DNA of 54,743 nucleotides from Streptomyces alanosinicus (GTDB lineage Bacteria > Actinomycetota > Actinomycetes > Streptomycetales > Streptomycetaceae). The notes under the pieces were generated by a model. The model did no database searches and had not been told where the DNA came from. It worked only from the letters and a program-made list of their open reading frames with translations. This document shows, piece by piece, positions 54,436 through 54,743 of the stretch. The DNA is taken from contig NZ_BMVG01000045.1 in assembly GCF_014650595.1 (NCBI RefSeq), positions 1 through 54,743 of the forward strand. Reading direction: 5' to 3'. Within the stretch, counting starts at the first letter, position 1; every line of letters begins with the position of its first letter. The translations under genes and the position numbers were made by a program.

Positions 54436-54743
54436 TTCGTAATTCGGAGTTTTTGATTGCTGTGCAAGAGCAGTGCCGTATCATGCGGTGCCTGATTTAT
54501 CGGCGTGCCCTGCTTCAAATGAACCCGACGGAAGGTCAGGCGTCATGCCACTAGGATCCGTGCCTTGACGCACGTGCGGGATCTTGATAGGTGACTGCGC
54601 CCGAGGGTGATATTGATCGAACTGTGAACTCAATGCGCGGACAGTAATTGCGGTACCGCCTGGCAATGAAAGGTTTGCCTTAGCCTCGATCATTCATGAG
54701 GGTGCGTCAGCTTGCTGACGGACCCTTTGTGGTGAGTGCTGGT
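54436..54743. other. Intergenic window end with a hairpin
   Basis: 308 bp of lower GC with no supported gene; it should include the promoter of the secreted-protein gene. At 54700-54725, GGGT-G-CGTCAG, loop CTTG, CTGACG-G-ACCC makes a 10-bp stem with one G/G mismatch followed by TTT. It looks like a terminator read rightward, but no rightward gene precedes it here. Confidence 0.45.

Overview
The window is high-GC actinobacterial DNA, most likely Streptomyces. The evidence is very strong third-position G/C bias, colinear type I polyketide synthase (PKS) genes, LAL-type LuxR regulators, a PAS-LuxR regulator, and decayed Streptomyces-style recombinase genes. It holds the right-hand part of a modular polyketide cluster (about 1-46 kb), then a scar of decayed mobile DNA (46.2-49.1 kb), a sugar-uptake operon (49.1-53.8 kb), and a partial tRNA-Gly that looks like an integration junction (53.8 kb).

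Biosynthetic part. Two PKS genes carry four modules. The first, whose 5' end lies outside the window, has KS(partial)-AT-DH-KR-ACP and KS-AT-KR-ACP. The second has KS-AT-DH(inactive)-KR-ACP and a final module in which AT, DH and KR have all lost catalytic residues while KS and ACP keep theirs. The three intact ATs have malonyl-type HAFH motifs and the three intact KRs have LDD/VDD-type motifs. No thioesterase domain ends the line. The next gene encodes a KAS III-like acyltransferase with Ser in place of the nucleophilic Cys. On the opposite strand runs a probable operon: metallophosphoesterase, phosphopantetheinyl transferase, NDP-hexose 2,3-dehydratase, NDP-sugar ketoreductase/epimerase, two-gene ABC exporter and FkbM methyltransferase. 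Divergent from it are a type II thioesterase and an orphan acyl-CoA carboxylase epsilon subunit. The product is probably a glycosylated polyketide. The loading module, glycosyltransferase and remaining sugar genes are not here, so the cluster must extend to the left.

Regulatory part. Three large LAL regulators lie in tandem; the middle one has no DNA-binding HTH. They are followed by an orphan histidine kinase, an OmpR-type two-component pair, a PucR-like regulator with an amino-acid permease, and a PAS-LuxR regulator of the PimM type. Three LALs plus one PAS-LuxR resembles the regulator set of polyene macrolide clusters. Matches to the PAS-LuxR operator consensus, as I recall it, occur upstream of the LAL operon (14/16), between the phosphoesterase and thioesterase operons (13/16), and upstream of the exporter (12/16).

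Right part. Between 46.2 and 49.1 kb are remnants of a secreted glycosidase, a tyrosine recombinase broken by about four small indels, a DUF6262-like partner without a start codon, a second recombinase tail, a frameshifted HTH gene and a shortened zinc-ribbon gene. A LacI regulator and a fructose/ribose-type ABC importer follow, with tandem palindromic operators upstream. Beyond them is a pfkB-type kinase fragment, frameshifted and truncated, which stops at a hairpin terminator and the 3' part of tRNA-Gly(CCC). The window ends with a small secreted Gly-rich repeat protein.
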